64,000 nucleotides of DNA from Actinoplanes campanulatus (GCF_014647795.1 NZ_BMPW01000005.1:310001-374000), one strand, 5' to 3'. Numbered from the stretch's first letter, positions 1-9,419 are shown. The notes: generated by a model not told the origin, from the letters alone. Program-made: numbers and translations.

Positions 1-3000
1 TCAGCTTGGCGATGACCTTGGTGATGACGATCTCGCCGATGATGACCGGAAGCATGGGCAGGATCGCGTCCCACGTCTCCTTGACGATCTTCTCAAGCGT
101 GAAGCCGCCCTTGACCAGTACGTCGATGACCGCCCTGCCGACGCCGAGGATCTCCTCGACCTTCTGCTGGAACCACGCCTTGACCGCCGACTTGACCTCG
201 CGGAACAGGTGGTTCTTCGCACCGTCCACGGCCGAGTTCTTGGCGCCGCCCAGCCAGCCGCCGGGATCGGACAGGAAGTCGATGGCGATGAACATGAACT
301 TCCCCAGCGCGCCCAGCACCTGGGAGGCCGCCGCGAGGACCTGCTTGACCGCGTCCACGACCGCCTTGACGACGTCCATCAGGGCTTTCAGCAGGATCCG
401 CAGAATCTCGGCGAGCAGTTTGCCGAGCGCGTCGAGCAGATCCTTGATGATCTGCTTGAGCATCGCGGCCAGCCGGTTGACCAGGGCGATCGCCGCCTTG
501 ATCAGGTCGGTGATCAGGCGCCGGATGCGGTTGGCCAGCTCGATGACCGCCTGCACCATGGCCTTGGCGAACTCGATCAGCTCGGTGATCAGCTTCGTGA
601 TGGCGTCGACGATGAACGTGCGGGCCTCGTTGATCCACCGCTCGACGGTCGCCTTGAAGTTCTTGATGAAGCCGACGACCGCGTCCCGGGCCGCCCGGAT
701 CACCCGTACGATCGCGTTCTTGATCTCGATGACCTTCTGTTTCAGCCATTCGAAGGCCTTGGACACCCAGTTCCCGGAGTTCTGTACGGCGGAGTCGCGC
801 TGCCGCTCGGCGTCCCGCCCGGCCCGGGTCGCCTCGGCGCGGATCCTATTGTCGCTGTCGTCCTTCTCGGTCGTGACGTCGTCGTCGGCCTTCTTCTCCC
901 GGTCCTGGACGTCCTTGCGGACCTTCGCCTGCCGATCCGCCTTCTTCGTGCCGAGTTTCGACAGCTCCCGGTCCTGATCGGTACGCCAGGCGGCACGCTG
1001 GGAGTTCACGTCGTCGAGCGCGCCACCCCGTACCCCCGCCTGGTTCCCGGTGTTGGTCGCGACCTCGGCGGTGACCTCGGCCCGGTGGCGTGCCTGCGCG
1101 TCACGGAAACCGCGGTCCCGGTCCTGGCGGCTCTGCGCCATGCCCTGACCGCCCTGCCGGAACGCGGTCTGGATCCGGGGGCCGTCGTCGTGTTCGGCCA
1201 CTTTGGACGCCGCCTCGGCGGGCACCGCGCCGGTCGGCGCGCTGGTGGCCGGAGCCTGGGCGCCACCCGGCCGGCCCGGCACCGCCGCCTCCATCGTCTC
1301 CGGCGGCACATCCGGGTAGACCTGGTCCTCGCCCATCCCCCGGCCGGCGTCCTCACGGGCCGCGCCCACCGTCTGCCGGCCCTTGTCGTCGACGGCGGCG
1401 CCCTGGTCGTTCGACGTCTGCTCGGCCGCGCCGCTCATCTGTACGCCTGGCGCGTTCCCGGCCATCGCCTGCTTGAGCGCCTCGTCCCTGGTGGGCAGCC
1501 CGGCGAACTTGGCAGCCAGTTCCTGGGCGTCCACCTCGAAACCCAGCCACGAGGCGACCTTGCCGATGCCGAAGCCGAGCGCCATCTTGAAGGTGTCCCA
1601 GCCGCCCGGCTCCTCGGCCTGCTCCGCCTCGATCGGCCCGTCCGGCTCCTTCGCGCCGGTGACCTCGGCTTTCCCGCTCTCCGGCGCGGTGGAACGCTGG
1701 GCCGGATCCGTCGAGTACCGCACCGCCGTGTCGGCCTTCGGCGGGCCGGACAGGGTCTGCGGGGCGCCGGCCGGCCGTTGCGTGGCGGGCGGGGCGGTGG
1801 CCAGATTCCTGTGCTCGTCGCCGACGTTGCGGTCGGCGGCACGGCCCACACCGCCCATCGCCTCCAGGGCGCGGTGTGGCGTCAGCGTGGCGGCGGTGGC
1901 CAGGCCACCCTCGGGGGACGCGGTGGACAGGTCCGGGGCGGGCGCGGATTCGTCCTTGCGCTTGACCGGGGCGGCCGCGCTCCCTCCTCCGCCGCTTCCA
2001 CCACCCGCGCTTCCGCCGCGTGCTGCTTGCGAGGCGGGGCCGGGCGCCGCGTCCCGCGACGCCGAATCAAGGGCCGAGGCAGGCGCATCGGGCGCGGGCG
2101 ACGTCGGCGCGGGCTCACGAGACGACATTTCCGGTACGACGGGCCGCGCGCTGGACGGCGTCCCCGGCCCTGCGGCAGGCGCTGTCGACGACTCGTTCGT
2201 TCCTCCGGAAGGGGTACCGCCACCGACGGATTCAGCGGTCCCGCCACCAGCCGAGCCACTGGCGGATTCCTTGCTCGGAGCCCCGGCCGAGCCGCCGGAG
2301 GACTCCTTGGCCGGAGCGCCGGGCGAGCCGCTGGCGGGTTCCGTAGCGGGACCACTGGCCGAGCCGGTCGAGAACGCGTCGTCCCGGCCACCGGTGGATT
2401 CACTGCCTGGGCCGCTGGATGACCCACCGCTCACGCCGTTCGATGATGCGGTGGCCGATCCTCCGCCGTTCGAGGCCGCACTGGCCGAATCCGGTGCGGT
2501 CGCCTGACCACCGGCCGCCTGCTGGCCTGCCTTCTCGGGCGCCGCCGCGACGTTGTCCCCCGCGGCGTTCGTGCCTTTCGCCCCTTTGACGGCCTGCTCG
2601 GTCTCGCGGGTTCCGCCATCGGATCGCCCCGCCACCTCCTGCACGGTGGTCTGCGCGTCGACCGGCCCGGTCTTCGGGTCGGCGCCGCTCGCCGGATCCC
2701 GCAGGGCGACGCCGGGCGCGGACGGCGCCCCTGCGATCAGGTCCGAAAGCGACGGAGTCGGCTCCGCCGGGTCCGGCCCGGCCTGATCGTCGGCACCAAG
2801 CGGCTCCGGCTCCACCGACTCCGCTTCGGCCTGCTCCTCCTCGGCGTCCTCCGCCTCCCGCTCGGCCTGCACCTGGTCGGCCCGGGTGACCGGCGGTGCC
2901 GGGAACGACGGCATCGACGGCCCGGCGCTCGACGCCGGATCCATCGTGTCGACGGTCGGGATCGCGGACACGTCCGGGTCCTGAACCGGCAGGAAGTCGT

Positions 3001-4645
3001 CCGGCCGCAGGCTGACGTCCCAGGCGCTGGGCGGTCCGCCACCGACCTCCACCTCGGACCGGTTGGTCGGCGGCGGCGATTCGGGTTCCGCTTCCCGCAG
3101 CTCCGGCAGGTCCTGGTTACGGAGCGGGTCGAGGGTCCCCACCGCCGACGCCATCTGGGTGTCCTTGCCGACGGTCGTCGGCGTTCCGGTCGTCCGCCCC
3201 GGTTCGGACCGCTCCTCCGGCCGCACCTGCTTCCCTGCGGCCCGCGCCTGGGCGGCCTCCGGCCGGTTCCTGGCCGCCGACGCCTCAGCACTGGCGACGG
3301 GCACCTCCCGCTGCGCCGTCTCCCCACCGGATCTCCCGGCGGCGGCCTTCTCCCGCGAGGCCGCGGATCCGCTCTGAGCGGCCGATGCGGACTCGCCCTT
3401 CACCGCGGAGCCGGACGAGCCAGAGGAACTGGATGAAGCGGAGGCGGATTCCTGCCGGGCACCGGAATCCGGCCGGTTGCCGGTATCAACACGGGCAGGA
3501 TCGTGTCGCCCACCGGAATCCGGACGGGCCGCCGGATCCGGTCGGGCAGCGGGAAACGGTCCGGGCGTGCGGGCGGGCCAGACGGACGGCCCGGAAGTGA
3601 GGGCGTCACCGGGCCGGGCGGACGGCCCGTCCGGCAACCGTTGCCCGGTCTGCGGGTCGGTTGCCGGCGTGCCGCTGTTCGGCGTCAGCCGGTCACCGGG
3701 CGCCCCACCGTTGCGCGGCGTGCTTCCAGGCCCGCCAGGCGTCCCGTACTGCTCCTTCTCCGGCCCGGGCGCGGGCTTCGGCCGCCCCGCACCCTCCCGC
3801 TGCTCCGCGGCACGCCGCCAGGCCAGCTCCCTCCGGTACCGGAGATCCTCGGCAGCATCGGGTTCGGGCAGCGGCGCGGCGTGCCCCTCCGGCTCCGGGA
3901 TCTCGCCGTCGACCTCGTCGATCAGGTCGAGGACCCGCTCGTACTCCGGGCCGAGCAACCGGTTCTCCAGCCGGTCGAGGACCGGCTCGACGAGTTCCTC
4001 CGGCAACCGCGCCAGCTGGGTGCGGGTCCGATGCGACCAGTCGGCGGGATCCCCGCGCAGGGACCGCACGATGGTCGCCGCCAATCGGTCCGGCAGCGTG
4101 GCCGGATCCAGGCGCTCGACCCGCAACTGGTCGGCGGTGACCGTCGCGTACCGCATCCAGCCGGGCAGCGGCGCCTCCGTGTCGACCCTTTCCGCAGCGG
4201 CCGGATCCTGCGCGGCGCGTTCGGCGGCCTGTTCGGCGGGCTCCGCGGGCAGGCTCACCGCCCCGGGCTCGCGCCCGGCCCGCAACGCCCCGGCCCCGTA
4301 CGGGTCCTGAACGGTGTGCAGCAACTCGTGGACGAGCAGCCGCTGCCCGCCGGTGGTGCCCGGCTGGTAGGCGCCGGCCCGGAAGAAGACGTCCCGCCCG
4401 ACGGCGACCGCGTCCGCGCCGAGCAGCCCGGTGAGCGCGTCGGCGTCCCGGTCGGTATGCAGCCTGACCTGTCCGAAGTCGTACCCGAGCCGCTCCTCGG
4501 CGGCCCGGCGCACGCTGAGGTCGAGCGGCTGCCCGGCCCCGCTGACGATGCTCCTGGGCGACGGTGTGGACGCGTTCCGGCCACGCCGGCGGCGCCGGTC
4601 GTCCTGTTTCGACCGCCGATCCGGCGCGGCACGGGCGGCGCTCAT
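1..4645 (-). CDS. eCIS-associated DUF4157 protein, giant, 3' end outside the window
   Basis: This frame stays open from an ATG at 4645 (AGGAGG ribosome site 6 bases upstream) to the window edge, at least 1548 residues. Residues about 30-125 form the eCIS core (DUF4157) domain, a metallopeptidase-like fold with HELLH at 106-110. Then follow roughly 700 residues of Ser/Ala/Pro/Gly-rich low complexity. The last 400 or so visible residues are charged, then strongly amphipathic and hydrophobic helices, including a WLGGAKN segment. DUF4157 proteins mark extracellular contractile injection systems and are thought to be cargo, cargo-processing or lid factors. The helical tail could be membrane-active, but that is inference. 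It is the last eCIS gene visible here and sits downstream of the ATPase and a 92-aa gene. The true C-terminus, where a toxin domain might lie, is not in the window. Confidence 0.85.
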   Translation of the reverse strand, partial: MSAARAAPDRRSKQDDRRRRRGRNASTPSPRSIVSGAGQPLDLSVRRAAEERLGYDFGQVRLHTDRDADALTGLLGADAVAVGRDVFFRAGAYQPGTTGGQRLLVHELLHTVQDPYGAGALRAGREPGAVSLPAEPAEQAAERAAQDPAAAERVDTEAPLPGWMRYATVTADQLRVERLDPATLPDRLAATIVRSLRGDPADWSHRTRTQLARLPEELVEPVLDRLENRLLGPEYERVLDLIDEVDGEIPEPEGHAAPLPEPDAAEDLRYRRELAWRRAAEQREGAGRPKPAPGPEKEQYGTPGGPGSTPRNGGAPGDRLTPNSGTPATDPQTGQRLPDGPSARPGDALTSGPSVWPARTPGPFPAARPDPAARPDSGGRHDPARVDTGNRPDSGARQESASASSSSSGSSGSAVKGESASAAQSGSAASREKAAAGRSGGETAQREVPVASAEASAARNRPEAAQARAAGKQVRPEERSEPGRTTGTPTTVGKDTQMASAVGTLDPLRNQDLPELREAEPESPPPTNRSEVEVGGGPPSAWDVSLRPDDFLPVQDPDVSAIPTVDTMDPASSAGPSMPSFPAPPVTRADQVQAEREAEDAEEEQAEAESVEPEPLGADDQAGPDPAEPTPSLSDLIAGAPSAPGVALRDPASGADPKTGPVDAQTTVQEVAGRSDGGTRETEQAVKGAKGTNAAGDNVAAAPEKAGQQAAGGQATAPDSASAASNGGGSATASSNGVSGGSSSGPGSESTGGRDDAFSTGSASGPATEPASGSPGAPAKESSGGSAGAPSKESASGSAGGGTAESVGGGTPSGGTNESSTAPAAGPGTPSSARPVVPEMSSREPAPTSPAPDAPASALDSASRDAAPGPASQAARGGSAGGGSGGGGSAAAPVKRKDESAPAPDLSTASPEGGLATAATLTPHRALEAMGGVGRAADRNVGDEHRNLATAPPATQRPAGAPQTLSGPPKADTAVRYSTDPAQRSTAPESGKAEVTGAKEPDGPIEAEQAEEPGGWDTFKMALGFGIGKVASWLGFEVDAQELAAKFAGLPTRDEALKQAMAGNAPGVQMSGAAEQTSNDQGAAVDDKGRQTVGAAREDAGRGMGEDQVYPDVPPETMEAAVPGRPGGAQAPATSAPTGAVPAEAASKVAEHDDGPRIQTAFRQGGQGMAQSRQDRDRGFRDAQARHRAEVTAEVATNTGNQAGVRGGALDDVNSQRAAWRTDQDRELSKLGTKKADRQAKVRKDVQDREKKADDDVTTEKDDSDNRIRAEATRAGRDAERQRDSAVQNSGNWVSKAFEWLKQKVIEIKNAIVRVIRAARDAVVGFIKNFKATVERWINEARTFIVDAITKLITELIEFAKAMVQAVIELANRIRRLITDLIKAAIALVNRLAAMLKQIIKDLLDALGKLLAEILRILLKALMDVVKAVVDAVKQVLAAASQVLGALGKFMFIAIDFLSDPGGWLGGAKNSAVDGAKNHLFREVKSAVKAWFQQKVEEILGVGRAVIDVLVKGGFTLEKIVKETWDAILPMLPVIIGEIVITKVIAKL

Positions 4646-4760
4646 CGCCGCCTCCTCTGCCCACTGAGCCCCGCGGGCGCCGATCGGGTGCAGGCGGCGC
4701 TCACCGCCGCCTCCCCCGCCCGCTCAGCCCGGCGTGCACCGACCGGGCCAGCGTGATCCC
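4646..4760. repeat. Imperfect tandem duplication spanning the junction before the DUF4157 gene
   Basis: The end of the 92-aa gene, with its GGGGAGGCGGCG-GTGAGCGCC context (about 4695-4740), is repeated about 57 bases downstream as AGAGGAGGCGGCG-ATGAGCGCC (about 4636-4680). Each unit carries a Shine-Dalgarno sequence, a start-like codon and a reading ending in an Arg-rich LSG-x-RRR motif. The upstream unit's GTG would open a 20-codon reading that stops on the DUF4157 ATG (ATGA overlap). It looks like a small duplication of a translation start region. Confidence 0.5.
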
Positions 4761-4979
4761 GAGGCGCTCCGGCGAGACCGCCGGGGAGACCGGCGGCAAT
4801 CCGGCCAGGGCGTCCAGCTCACGCTCACGTCCCGAAGCCAGCGGTACGCCGTACGCGCGCACCAGCCGGGCCAGTTCGGTGGTGAACGCGGCCGAGACCA
4901 GGTCCACGTCCACGGATGGCCCGAATCCGTCGAGCACCAGTTCGCCGATCTCGACCCGTACGTCTCTGGTCAGACCCAT
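4701..4979 (-). CDS. Small eCIS-locus protein (92 aa), function unknown
   Basis: This 92-residue reading frame starts inside the end of the ATPase gene (10-base overlap) and ends 55 bases before the DUF4157 gene, so it is surely co-transcribed and probably coupled in translation. The visible pattern is a short beta-strand region (VRVEIGELVLDGF) followed by a helix (ELARLVRAYGV) and an Arg-rich tail. Small proteins of this kind between ATPase and DUF4157 genes recur in actinobacterial contractile injection clusters, to my knowledge without a known role. I assign no function beyond membership of the locus. Confidence 0.75.
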   Translation of the reverse strand: MGLTRDVRVEIGELVLDGFGPSVDVDLVSAAFTTELARLVRAYGVPLASGRERELDALAGLPPVSPAVSPERLGITLARSVHAGLSGRGRRR

Positions 4980-6844
4980 CCGCGCACCTCCCCCGGGGTG
5001 AGGGAGCGTTCGAGCTTGAGGTATTCGGTGCGGGCGGCCGCCAGCAGGTGCCGCATCCGCAGCTTGTCGCCCTCGTCGGCGGCGAGAAACGCCCCGGACA
5101 GCGCGATGTTGCGGATGGACCCACCTGCCACGGTGAGCTGGGCCAGCAGTTGCGGGTCGAGCCCGGCGGCGGGCGCCTGCGCGGGCAGCACCCGCCGCCA
5201 GATCTCGGCCCGTTCCCGCTCGCCGGGGAACGGGAAGTCGACGACGAACCGGATGCGGCGCATGAACGCCGGGTCGAGCGCCTGCTTCATGTTGGTGGTG
5301 AGCACCGCCAGCCCCCGGTACGCCTCCATCCGCATGAGCAGGTAGCTGACCTCCAGGTTGGCGTACCGGTCGTGGCTGTCCTTGACCTCGCTGCGTTTGC
5401 CGAAGAGCGCGTCGGCCTCGTCGAACAGCAGCAGCGCCCCGCCGTGCTCGGCCGCGTCGAAGACGGCCCGCAGGTTCTTCTCGGTCTCGCCGATGTACTT
5501 GCTGACCACCTGGGACAGGTCGATGACGAACAGGTCGAGCCCCAGCTCACCGGCGATGACCTCGGCGGCCAGGGTCTTGCCGGTGCCGGAGCCGCCGGCG
5601 AACAGGACGGTGACGCCGAGTCCGCGCCGCAGTGTCCGGGCGAAGCCCCACTCCTGGTGGACGGTGGCGCGCCGGCGTACCTGGGCGATGATCTCCCGCA
5701 GGATGGCGACCTGCCGTTCGGGCAGCACGAGGTCGGCCCAGCCGGCGCGGGGTTCGATGCGGCGGCCGAGTCCGTCGAGGCCCATCCGCGCCTCGTCGAG
5801 GCTGGCCCGCCAGGCCACCTCGGTGGCGGGAATCTGGGCGTCCGCCAGATCCCGGCGGACCGCGGCGGCCACCGAGCGGACGGTGTGCGGCGGCAGCTGG
5901 AACTGGGCGACCAGGTCGCGCAGTTGCTCGTCGCCGAGGTCGGGCACGTCGGCGAAGGCGTCCCGCCAGAGCCCGAGTTGCTCGTCGTCGGTCAGGTCCG
6001 GGACGGTCACCCGCGGCCCGCCGTCGCGGCGCGGCTCGTCGCCGCCGACGATCAGGGGTACGGCCGCGGCGGCGGCGAACGCGTCGGCGGCCGCCGCCTG
6101 GTCGCGTTCCAAGGTGTCCACTTCGAGCAGCAGCGCCGCGGGCAGCAGCACGGCCTCGCGCTGCCACAGCCGGGCCAGCCGGTCCCGGTCGGCCGGGTCG
6201 GTGGGCACGTCGGCGGCGCTCATCGCGTACAGGGAAAGGTCGTGCTGGGCCGCCGCCGTGGCGGCGATGTCCGACCGGATCCGCCGGGTGCCGCCGACCA
6301 GCTCGATCCGCGGCGGCGGTTCGGTGATGCCGGCGGCGACCCGCTGGGCGGCCGTCCGGTGGCCGGGCGCCAGGTCGGTGGGTTCCGGCACCGGCCGCAG
6401 CATGCCGTGCAGCCGGGCGTCGAGGTAGGACGATCCGGCCAGGAAGTGGAGCACCCGCTCGTCGATGCGCAGCGGGGAGGCGGTGAGCCGGGTCTCGTCG
6501 GCCGGTTCGACGAGCCGCCAGCGGCGCAGCGGCGCGACCGGGGTGAGCGCGTCCCAGTGCGGGCCGGGCAGCGCGGCCAGCGCCAGCCCGAAGGTGGGGT
6601 AGGCGCGTTCCGGGTCGCCGTGCGCGGCGGCGCAGCGGCTGCCGGTGGTCGGGTCGATCTCCACGGCGGCGGCGAGCAGCACGACGGCCTGTTCGAAGGG
6701 GCTCAGCCCGAAACGGTCCACGAGCACCCGCAGCGTCACCGGGCCGATTCCGGGCGGTGGCTCGGGGTCCGCCCCGCCCGCGTGGGCGTCGAGGCGGGTC
6801 AGGACCCAGCGGACGGCGGCGGCGAGTGCCGCGGGGTCAGTCAC
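4970..6844 (-). CDS. eCIS AAA+ ATPase (Afp15/Pvc15-like)
   Basis: The 624-residue protein has a long N-terminal helical region (1-370) and a C-terminal AAA+ module: Walker A GGSGTGKT at 417-424, a pore-loop-like KYIGETEKN at 449-457, Walker B LLLFDEAD at 471-478, a sensor TTN and an arginine-finger region MRRIRF. This layout matches the AAA+ ATPases of Afp/PVC-type contractile injection systems, which are needed for assembly or for loading cargo; acting in the cytoplasm is inferred. It starts with GTG and overlaps the DUF4255 gene by 8 bases. Its position between the cap protein and the DUF4157 gene fits the usual eCIS order. Confidence 0.93.
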   Translation of the reverse strand: MTDPAALAAAVRWVLTRLDAHAGGADPEPPPGIGPVTLRVLVDRFGLSPFEQAVVLLAAAVEIDPTTGSRCAAAHGDPERAYPTFGLALAALPGPHWDALTPVAPLRRWRLVEPADETRLTASPLRIDERVLHFLAGSSYLDARLHGMLRPVPEPTDLAPGHRTAAQRVAAGITEPPPRIELVGGTRRIRSDIAATAAAQHDLSLYAMSAADVPTDPADRDRLARLWQREAVLLPAALLLEVDTLERDQAAAADAFAAAAAVPLIVGGDEPRRDGGPRVTVPDLTDDEQLGLWRDAFADVPDLGDEQLRDLVAQFQLPPHTVRSVAAAVRRDLADAQIPATEVAWRASLDEARMGLDGLGRRIEPRAGWADLVLPERQVAILREIIAQVRRRATVHQEWGFARTLRRGLGVTVLFAGGSGTGKTLAAEVIAGELGLDLFVIDLSQVVSKYIGETEKNLRAVFDAAEHGGALLLFDEADALFGKRSEVKDSHDRYANLEVSYLLMRMEAYRGLAVLTTNMKQALDPAFMRRIRFVVDFPFPGERERAEIWRRVLPAQAPAAGLDPQLLAQLTVAGGSIRNIALSGAFLAADEGDKLRMRHLLAAARTEYLKLERSLTPGEVRGWV

Positions 6845-7445
6845 GGACGGTCACCCGGATCGACGGTTCCCGGACCGGCGGCCGCCGCGGCGGCGTCTCA
6901 CGCCCCTCGATCAGGACGAGGGACGCCTGATAGACCGCGGACAGGACGTACGGGGTCTGATGGAACATGCCCCAGAGCTTGGAGGTCTCCTCGATGTCCA
7001 TGGCGGTCGGCGAGAACCGGACGCGTTGCGGTGTGGCGGCCAGGTCGCTGCCGTTCAGGTAAGGCTGCCGGACGGCCTCCTCGATGACGTCGGCGGGCAG
7101 CAGCGGCTGCTCGTGCAGGGTTCGGACGATGCTGCCGATCAGCCGCTGGCCGACGAGTTCGTTCTCCTCGCCGTACGCGCTGATCAGGTATTGCAGGTCG
7201 AGCGCCGCGGCGGACCGGCCGATCGGGGTGCCGTCGGAGGCGCGGACCGGCAGGTCGGCGTTGCGCAGGGCCGCGTTCGGGGTGACCTGGTAGCAGAAGA
7301 CGGTGACGGACGGCTCGCTCGGCGGTTCGGTGTGCGGCCGCCGGGTCTGCACGTTGACCGCAAAGTCGATCTCCGGTGGCAGGTTCCGTTCGATCTGCAT
7401 CGCCAGCGCCTGGGTGACGGTCGCGATCGCCAGCGCGTTGCTCAT
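6837..7445 (-). CDS. DUF4255 protein, eCIS tail terminator/cap (Pvc16-like)
   Basis: This 202-residue protein shows the DUF4255 layout: N-terminal helix ALAIATVTQALAMQIE, a beta-rich core with a VFCYQVTPNAALRN segment, ALDLQYLISAYG, and a helical ISVxR-type end (SIVRTLHEQP). DUF4255 proteins cap the top end of the tube and sheath in Afp/PVC particles (Afp16/Pvc16). The closely packed ATPase gene downstream and the sheath and tube genes upstream support this. The last 25 residues are Arg/Pro-rich and look like a flexible tail. Start ATG at 7445. Confidence 0.92.
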   Translation of the reverse strand: MSNALAIATVTQALAMQIERNLPPEIDFAVNVQTRRPHTEPPSEPSVTVFCYQVTPNAALRNADLPVRASDGTPIGRSAAALDLQYLISAYGEENELVGQRLIGSIVRTLHEQPLLPADVIEEAVRQPYLNGSDLAATPQRVRFSPTAMDIEETSKLWGMFHQTPYVLSAVYQASLVLIEGRETPPRRPPVREPSIRVTVRD

Positions 7446-7482
7446 GCCGCCACCTCCGCGGCGCTTTCGCTCGCAAGCTCGC

Positions 7483-8157
7483 TCATCGGCGACCCTCCCC
7501 GGCCAGGTAGTCGGTCAGGGTCACGGCCGGAGCCGGCCGGCCACTTCGCGGGGTACGGGCGGGAGCGCGCTCGGGCGCGGTGGCACGCACTTCGAGGCGG
7601 CCGATCGTGACGTGCACCGACGGTTCGGCGGGGCGCGCCCGTCGGCGGGAAGCCGGCGGTTGCACGGTTTCCCGTCGTGCGGCCGCGACCGGGGCGACAC
7701 GGGCCGCCGGCCGCATGACGGGCGCCGGACCGGCCGCCGGACGATCCGCCGACGCCGACGCCGACGGCGCGGGACGCTGCGGCGCGGCGGCGGCAGGAGG
7801 GACCGGCGGGTCCGAAATGACCCGGGTGACGGTCTCCCGGCCCGGCACGGGTTCCACCGACCTGCTCTCGGTGGTCCGTAGGGGCGAAGCCGGCGCCGGA
7901 CCGGGCGGTCCAGGATCCGGCTGCCCGATACGGATCTCGGTATGCCGCTCGACACGAACCGGTGCCGTCGGCGGCCGCTCACCGGATTCCTGGACGACCG
8001 GGTGCGCGGCCGGAAGCGGCGGCATCTCCACCTCCTGCCAGCGGGCCTCGCCACGCTCGAACGGTCCGGGCAGCCGGGGCCGCGTCCCGGCGGTGTCCCC
8101 GCGCCCGGTGTGGCGGGCCAGCAGCCGGTCGAAGTAGTCCGGAGTCGGCTCAGGCAT
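7483..8157 (-). CDS. Proline-rich eCIS-locus protein (224 aa), function unknown
   Basis: The frame overlaps the end of the gp51-like gene by 8 bases and stops 37 bases before the DUF4255 gene. Only the first 15 residues (YFDRLLARHTG) and the last 60 or so (VHVTIGRLEVRA then LTDYLAG) look ordered; the middle is Pro/Ala/Arg-rich and probably disordered. The VHVTIGRLEVRA strand motif is a recurring element in proteins beside contractile tail genes and may be a short docking module. No enzyme motif is visible. It may be an adaptor between baseplate or tube parts, but this is a guess from position. Confidence 0.75.
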   Translation of the reverse strand: MPEPTPDYFDRLLARHTGRGDTAGTRPRLPGPFERGEARWQEVEMPPLPAAHPVVQESGERPPTAPVRVERHTEIRIGQPDPGPPGPAPASPLRTTESRSVEPVPGRETVTRVISDPPVPPAAAAPQRPAPSASASADRPAAGPAPVMRPAARVAPVAAARRETVQPPASRRRARPAEPSVHVTIGRLEVRATAPERAPARTPRSGRPAPAVTLTDYLAGEGRR

Positions 8158-8875
8158 CCGCGCACAACTCCAGGTAGTAGCGGCGCCGCACCGGGCTCAG
8201 CGCCAGGATCTCGGGTTCGGTCCAGCCGTAGGCGCCGGCCAGCACGTGCACGTCGGCGAGCAGGTCCCGGGCCCAGAAATCGAGTTCGGCCCAGAGGTGG
8301 GCGGCGATGTCCAACCGCAGCGTGGTGGCCTGGCCGCAGCCGGGGCAGGGCACCCGCAGCGTGATGTCGCCGGCCGGGTCGGCGCGCTCGGCCGCCTCGG
8401 CGAGCCGCCGCCGCACCGGCTCCGGCAGGTCGGCGGCCGTCACCGTCCGGGTGCCGTGGCGGGCGGCGAGGACACAGTGGGCCAGCAACTCGCCGCGAGG
8501 GTCGGCGGACTCGGCGGCGGCCATCAGGTCGGCGACGGTGGGTGGCCGGAACTCGACCTCCCAGCCGTCCTCCGCCACCCGCAGCGGCTCGTCGGCGGGC
8601 TCCGGGGGCCGGGCCAGGGCGGCGGCGTCCAGATCGAACTCCAGGATCTCGCCGCAGTGCGCGCAGTCGGCCAGCACCGGCATCCGGTCGCCGAACAGGA
8701 CGCGGCGCAGCGCGTACAGGTCGGTCTCGCGCTCGCCGACCGCGAGCCGCAACAGATCGTCCGTGGCGGTTCCCGGCCGGGCGGCCCGGTGCAGCGCCAG
8801 GGCGCGGGCCGGCCCGGTGTGGGCCAGCCCGTCCTCCCAGGTGGCGAGCAGGCCGGCCGATCCGTGGACCGTCAT
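8150..8875 (-). CDS. T4 gp51-like baseplate assembly protein with two CxxC motifs
   Basis: The 241-residue product contains two zinc-knuckle-like CxxC pairs (Cys71/74 and Cys177/180), with a helical end containing LAGAYGWTEPEILALSPVRRRYYLEL. That ending is typical of T4-family baseplate hub assembly chaperones (gp51/gp26 type) found in phage and injection-system clusters. The ATG at 8875 overlaps the tube-gene stop by one base (TGATG), so I chose it over a longer upstream reading of tube-gene sequence in another frame. It likely helps assemble the hub or baseplate. Whether metal is bound is inference from the cysteines. Confidence 0.8.
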   Translation of the reverse strand: MTVHGSAGLLATWEDGLAHTGPARALALHRAARPGTATDDLLRLAVGERETDLYALRRVLFGDRMPVLADCAHCGEILEFDLDAAALARPPEPADEPLRVAEDGWEVEFRPPTVADLMAAAESADPRGELLAHCVLAARHGTRTVTAADLPEPVRRRLAEAAERADPAGDITLRVPCPGCGQATTLRLDIAAHLWAELDFWARDLLADVHVLAGAYGWTEPEILALSPVRRRYYLELCADA

Positions 8876-9399
8876 CAGGCCGGGTTGGTGAACGACGGCT
8901 CGACCGGCTCCGGCACCTCGTAGTCGCGTTCCCAGCCCTCGCACTCCAGCTTGAGGCTCTGGATGGCGACCGCGTTGGCGTTGGCGTCGAGTTCGCCGAG
9001 CACCGAGTACTCGCTCGGCCAGGCCCGGTACAGCTTGTGCGAGACGGCGACCTGCCCGGCCTCGTTCAGCACGTCGATGATGATGTTCCTGCGGAAGTCG
9101 GCGAGCGACACCTCGGCGCCGAGGCCCGCGCCGACCTGCCACACCTTGTTGGCCCAGCGGTCGAACTCCGGGTCATGGGTGACCCCGCGTTCCAGGGTGA
9201 CGCCCTCGAACTCGGAGCGGCCCGGCGACTTGACCGGGGTGCTCGGCGAGCCGCCGTCCCGGTGCTTGATCACCTCGGTGGTGCGCTTGAGCGGGCTGAC
9301 CTTGCTGATCCCGGCTACCGTGCGCCCATCCCACCGGACCAGGAACTTGAAGTTCTTGTACGGGTCGAACCGGTGCGCGTTGACTTCGAACTCGGCCAT
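8875..9399 (-). CDS. Contractile injection system tube protein (T4 gp19 family)
   Basis: This 174-residue protein has the conserved tube features: FKFLVRWDGR near the N-terminus, a strand with GISKVSPLKRTTEVI, HRDGG, and SEFEGVTLERGVTHDPEFDRW. These match T4 gp19/Afp1-type inner-tube proteins, whose hexamers stack into the needle. It lies 20 bases downstream of the sheath gene and overlaps the gp51-like gene by one base. Only one tube gene is visible, whereas many eCIS loci carry two or more; others may lie beyond the left edge. Start ATG at 9399. Confidence 0.95.
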   Translation of the reverse strand: MAEFEVNAHRFDPYKNFKFLVRWDGRTVAGISKVSPLKRTTEVIKHRDGGSPSTPVKSPGRSEFEGVTLERGVTHDPEFDRWANKVWQVGAGLGAEVSLADFRRNIIIDVLNEAGQVAVSHKLYRAWPSEYSVLGELDANANAVAIQSLKLECEGWERDYEVPEPVEPSFTNPA

Positions 9400-9419
9400 C
9401 GAAAGTTTTCCGTCCTGAG

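Noticed and set aside
7446-7482. Missing gene between the proline-rich and DUF4255 genes
   Set aside because: Only 37 bases are present, enough for a ribosome site.
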